Origin: Bacteroidales bacterium
Lineage (GTDB): Bacteria > Bacteroidota > Bacteroidia > Bacteroidales > Tenuifilaceae
Reading direction: 5' to 3'
NCBI GenBank assembly: GCA_020636835.1
Contig: JACJXC010000005.1
Coordinates: 434,001-498,000 of the forward strand
Length of the DNA stretch: 64,000 bases
Positions 63,110 to 64,000 of the stretch are shown piece after piece. The position numbers and the translations under genes were made by a program. Position 1 is the first letter of the stretch. Every line of letters starts with the position of its first letter. Below the pieces are notes generated by a model. It did no database searches. It was not told where the DNA came from and saw only the letters and a program-made list of their open reading frames with translations.

Positions 63110-63574
63110 ATGAAAATCAACATTATCATTCTTACAGTATTACTGATATTTAGCGCGAATAGTATATATCCCCAATCAGGAGGCCTCGAACTCGAAACCG
63201 ACTTAAAAAGTATTGATATTGAGGCAAATGCAAACTTCGGAAAATTCAGGGCAGAACTGGGTACAACCTATAGTATCTCCGAAAAAAAGATAACCGAGCT
63301 GCACACCCGCCTCAATATGAAGCCATCGGATATATACATGAGTCTAGAATGTAGCTATTTAACAGGAAAACCTATAGACGATGTTGTAAAGGTGTATAAA
63401 GCTAACAATGGGAAAGGCTGGGGCGCAATTGCAAAAGAGCTAGGCATAAAACCCGGTTCAAAAGAGTTTCACGCCCTTAAGGCAAAAGTTAAAACGAAGG
63501 CAAACAACAAGGGAGGAGGAAAACCCAATGGCAATAAACCCAAAGGGAAACCCAATAAAAATAAACACAAATAA
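63110..63574 (+). CDS. Secreted protein with basic low-complexity tail, 154 aa
   Basis: The leader (KINIIILTVLLIFSANSIYP) is a signal peptide. The middle part (about 25-125) contains SISEKKITELHTRLNMKPSD and KGWGAIAKELGIKPGSKEFH, which look like a small helical domain. The last 25 residues are Lys/Gly/Asn/Pro-rich (GGGKPNGNKPKGKP). It may bind nucleic acid or a negatively charged surface once exported. No family is recognised with confidence. Confidence 0.65.
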   Translation: MKINIIILTVLLIFSANSIYPQSGGLELETDLKSIDIEANANFGKFRAELGTTYSISEKKITELHTRLNMKPSDIYMSLECSYLTGKPIDDVVKVYKANNGKGWGAIAKELGIKPGSKEFHALKAKVKTKANNKGGGKPNGNKPKGKPNKNKHK

Positions 63575-64000
63575 ACCGAAGAAAGATAGATAAGGGAAAC
63601 TCATTCCGGGACACACCAACACATCCTAACACAACAAAGCGGTATAACCACCCGTCAAAGAGGTGGTGTAAATATTTTATACGTTTCAGCAAAACGTTAT
63701 TTTAGAAAAACAAGATTTAGAGTTAATCCAAATAATCGCTCTAATAGGGGTGTTATGCCCCTACTGCGAAACTTCTATTTAAAAAATCCCCCATAGATTC
63801 CATACATTTCCAGAACCGAGCCATATCCTTCCAAAATTACACAGCACAAAACAGCAATTATGTAAGGAATAAACAACTACGATTATCCCGAAAATTACCC
63901 TCATAAATCTACATAAGGCGAAGAACAAACGGACAAAAATTCATATATTAGCAAAACTGAAGCAAGTATCTCTACCTTAACAAAACAAAGATGTTGCGCT
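63575..64000. other. Right-end region without a recognised gene
   Basis: The final 426 bp are AT-rich and carry no open frame of note, RNA gene or strong repeat. A neighbouring gene may start beyond the window. Confidence 0.4.

Overview
The window looks like a chromosomal segment of an anaerobic Bacteroidota (Bacteroidales/Marinilabiliales-like). The reasons are two large proteins with type IX secretion (T9SS) C-terminal sorting domains, an S46 dipeptidyl-peptidase, a TonB-type outer-membrane receptor, a LytTR/TPR-kinase pair, and several promoters with the Bacteroidota -7 box TAnnTTTG. The exact species cannot be told from the sequence. No rRNA, tRNA, CRISPR array, insertion sequence or prophage was seen.

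Layout. 1-9.5 kb: a partial universal stress protein, a small zinc ribbon, a LytTR regulator with its TPR histidine kinase, gcvT, an Hpt-STAS gene pair, a TonB-dependent receptor and a zinc-ribbon protein. 9.6-16 kb: a signalling block holding a PAS histidine kinase with a NarL-type regulator, a stand-alone receiver, a methyl-accepting chemotaxis protein, and a second, degenerate copy of the receiver. The two receiver genes have near-identical promoters. 16-28.2 kb: a hydrogen-metabolism island on the minus strand. It contains two complete but differently built NAD-linked [FeFe]-hydrogenase operons. Between them lies a six-gene operon of unknown role: two DRTGG proteins, two GHKL ATPases, a PHP protein and a putative sensory hydrogenase-like protein. 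All three operons carry the same inverted repeat, TGTTA-N6-TAACA, upstream, which suggests one redox- or fermentation-responsive regulator. 28.5-34.4 kb: an S46 peptidase (DPP11-like) and a housekeeping operon (maf, UbiA-family prenyltransferase, kdsC-like, DUF2520), then an unknown protein. 34.9-41.1 kb: etfB-etfA, an inserted four-helix-bundle gene flanked by inverted repeats, two Fe-S oxidoreductase subunits and an acyl-CoA dehydrogenase, together an ETF-to-quinone electron route. 41.2-58.4 kb: a TPR transcriptional regulator, a 3105-residue secreted subtilisin-like protease, a lysophospholipid acyltransferase, a CstA transporter and a sortilin/BNR-like T9SS substrate. 58.5-64 kb: a lipoprotein, an outer-membrane beta-barrel protein, a DEAD-box helicase, a tiny membrane protein, a methyltransferase and a small secreted basic protein.

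How it works together (inference). The cell appears to oxidise acyl-CoA and peptide-derived substrates, passes electrons through ETF to quinone, and disposes of NADH and ferredoxin electrons as H2 through two hydrogenases of different architecture. The DRTGG/GHKL/PHP/hydrogenase-like operon, co-controlled with the hydrogenases, is the best candidate here for a poorly described system. The duplicated receiver flanking the chemoreceptor and the inverted-repeat-bounded insertion inside the etf operon are the next most unusual items.
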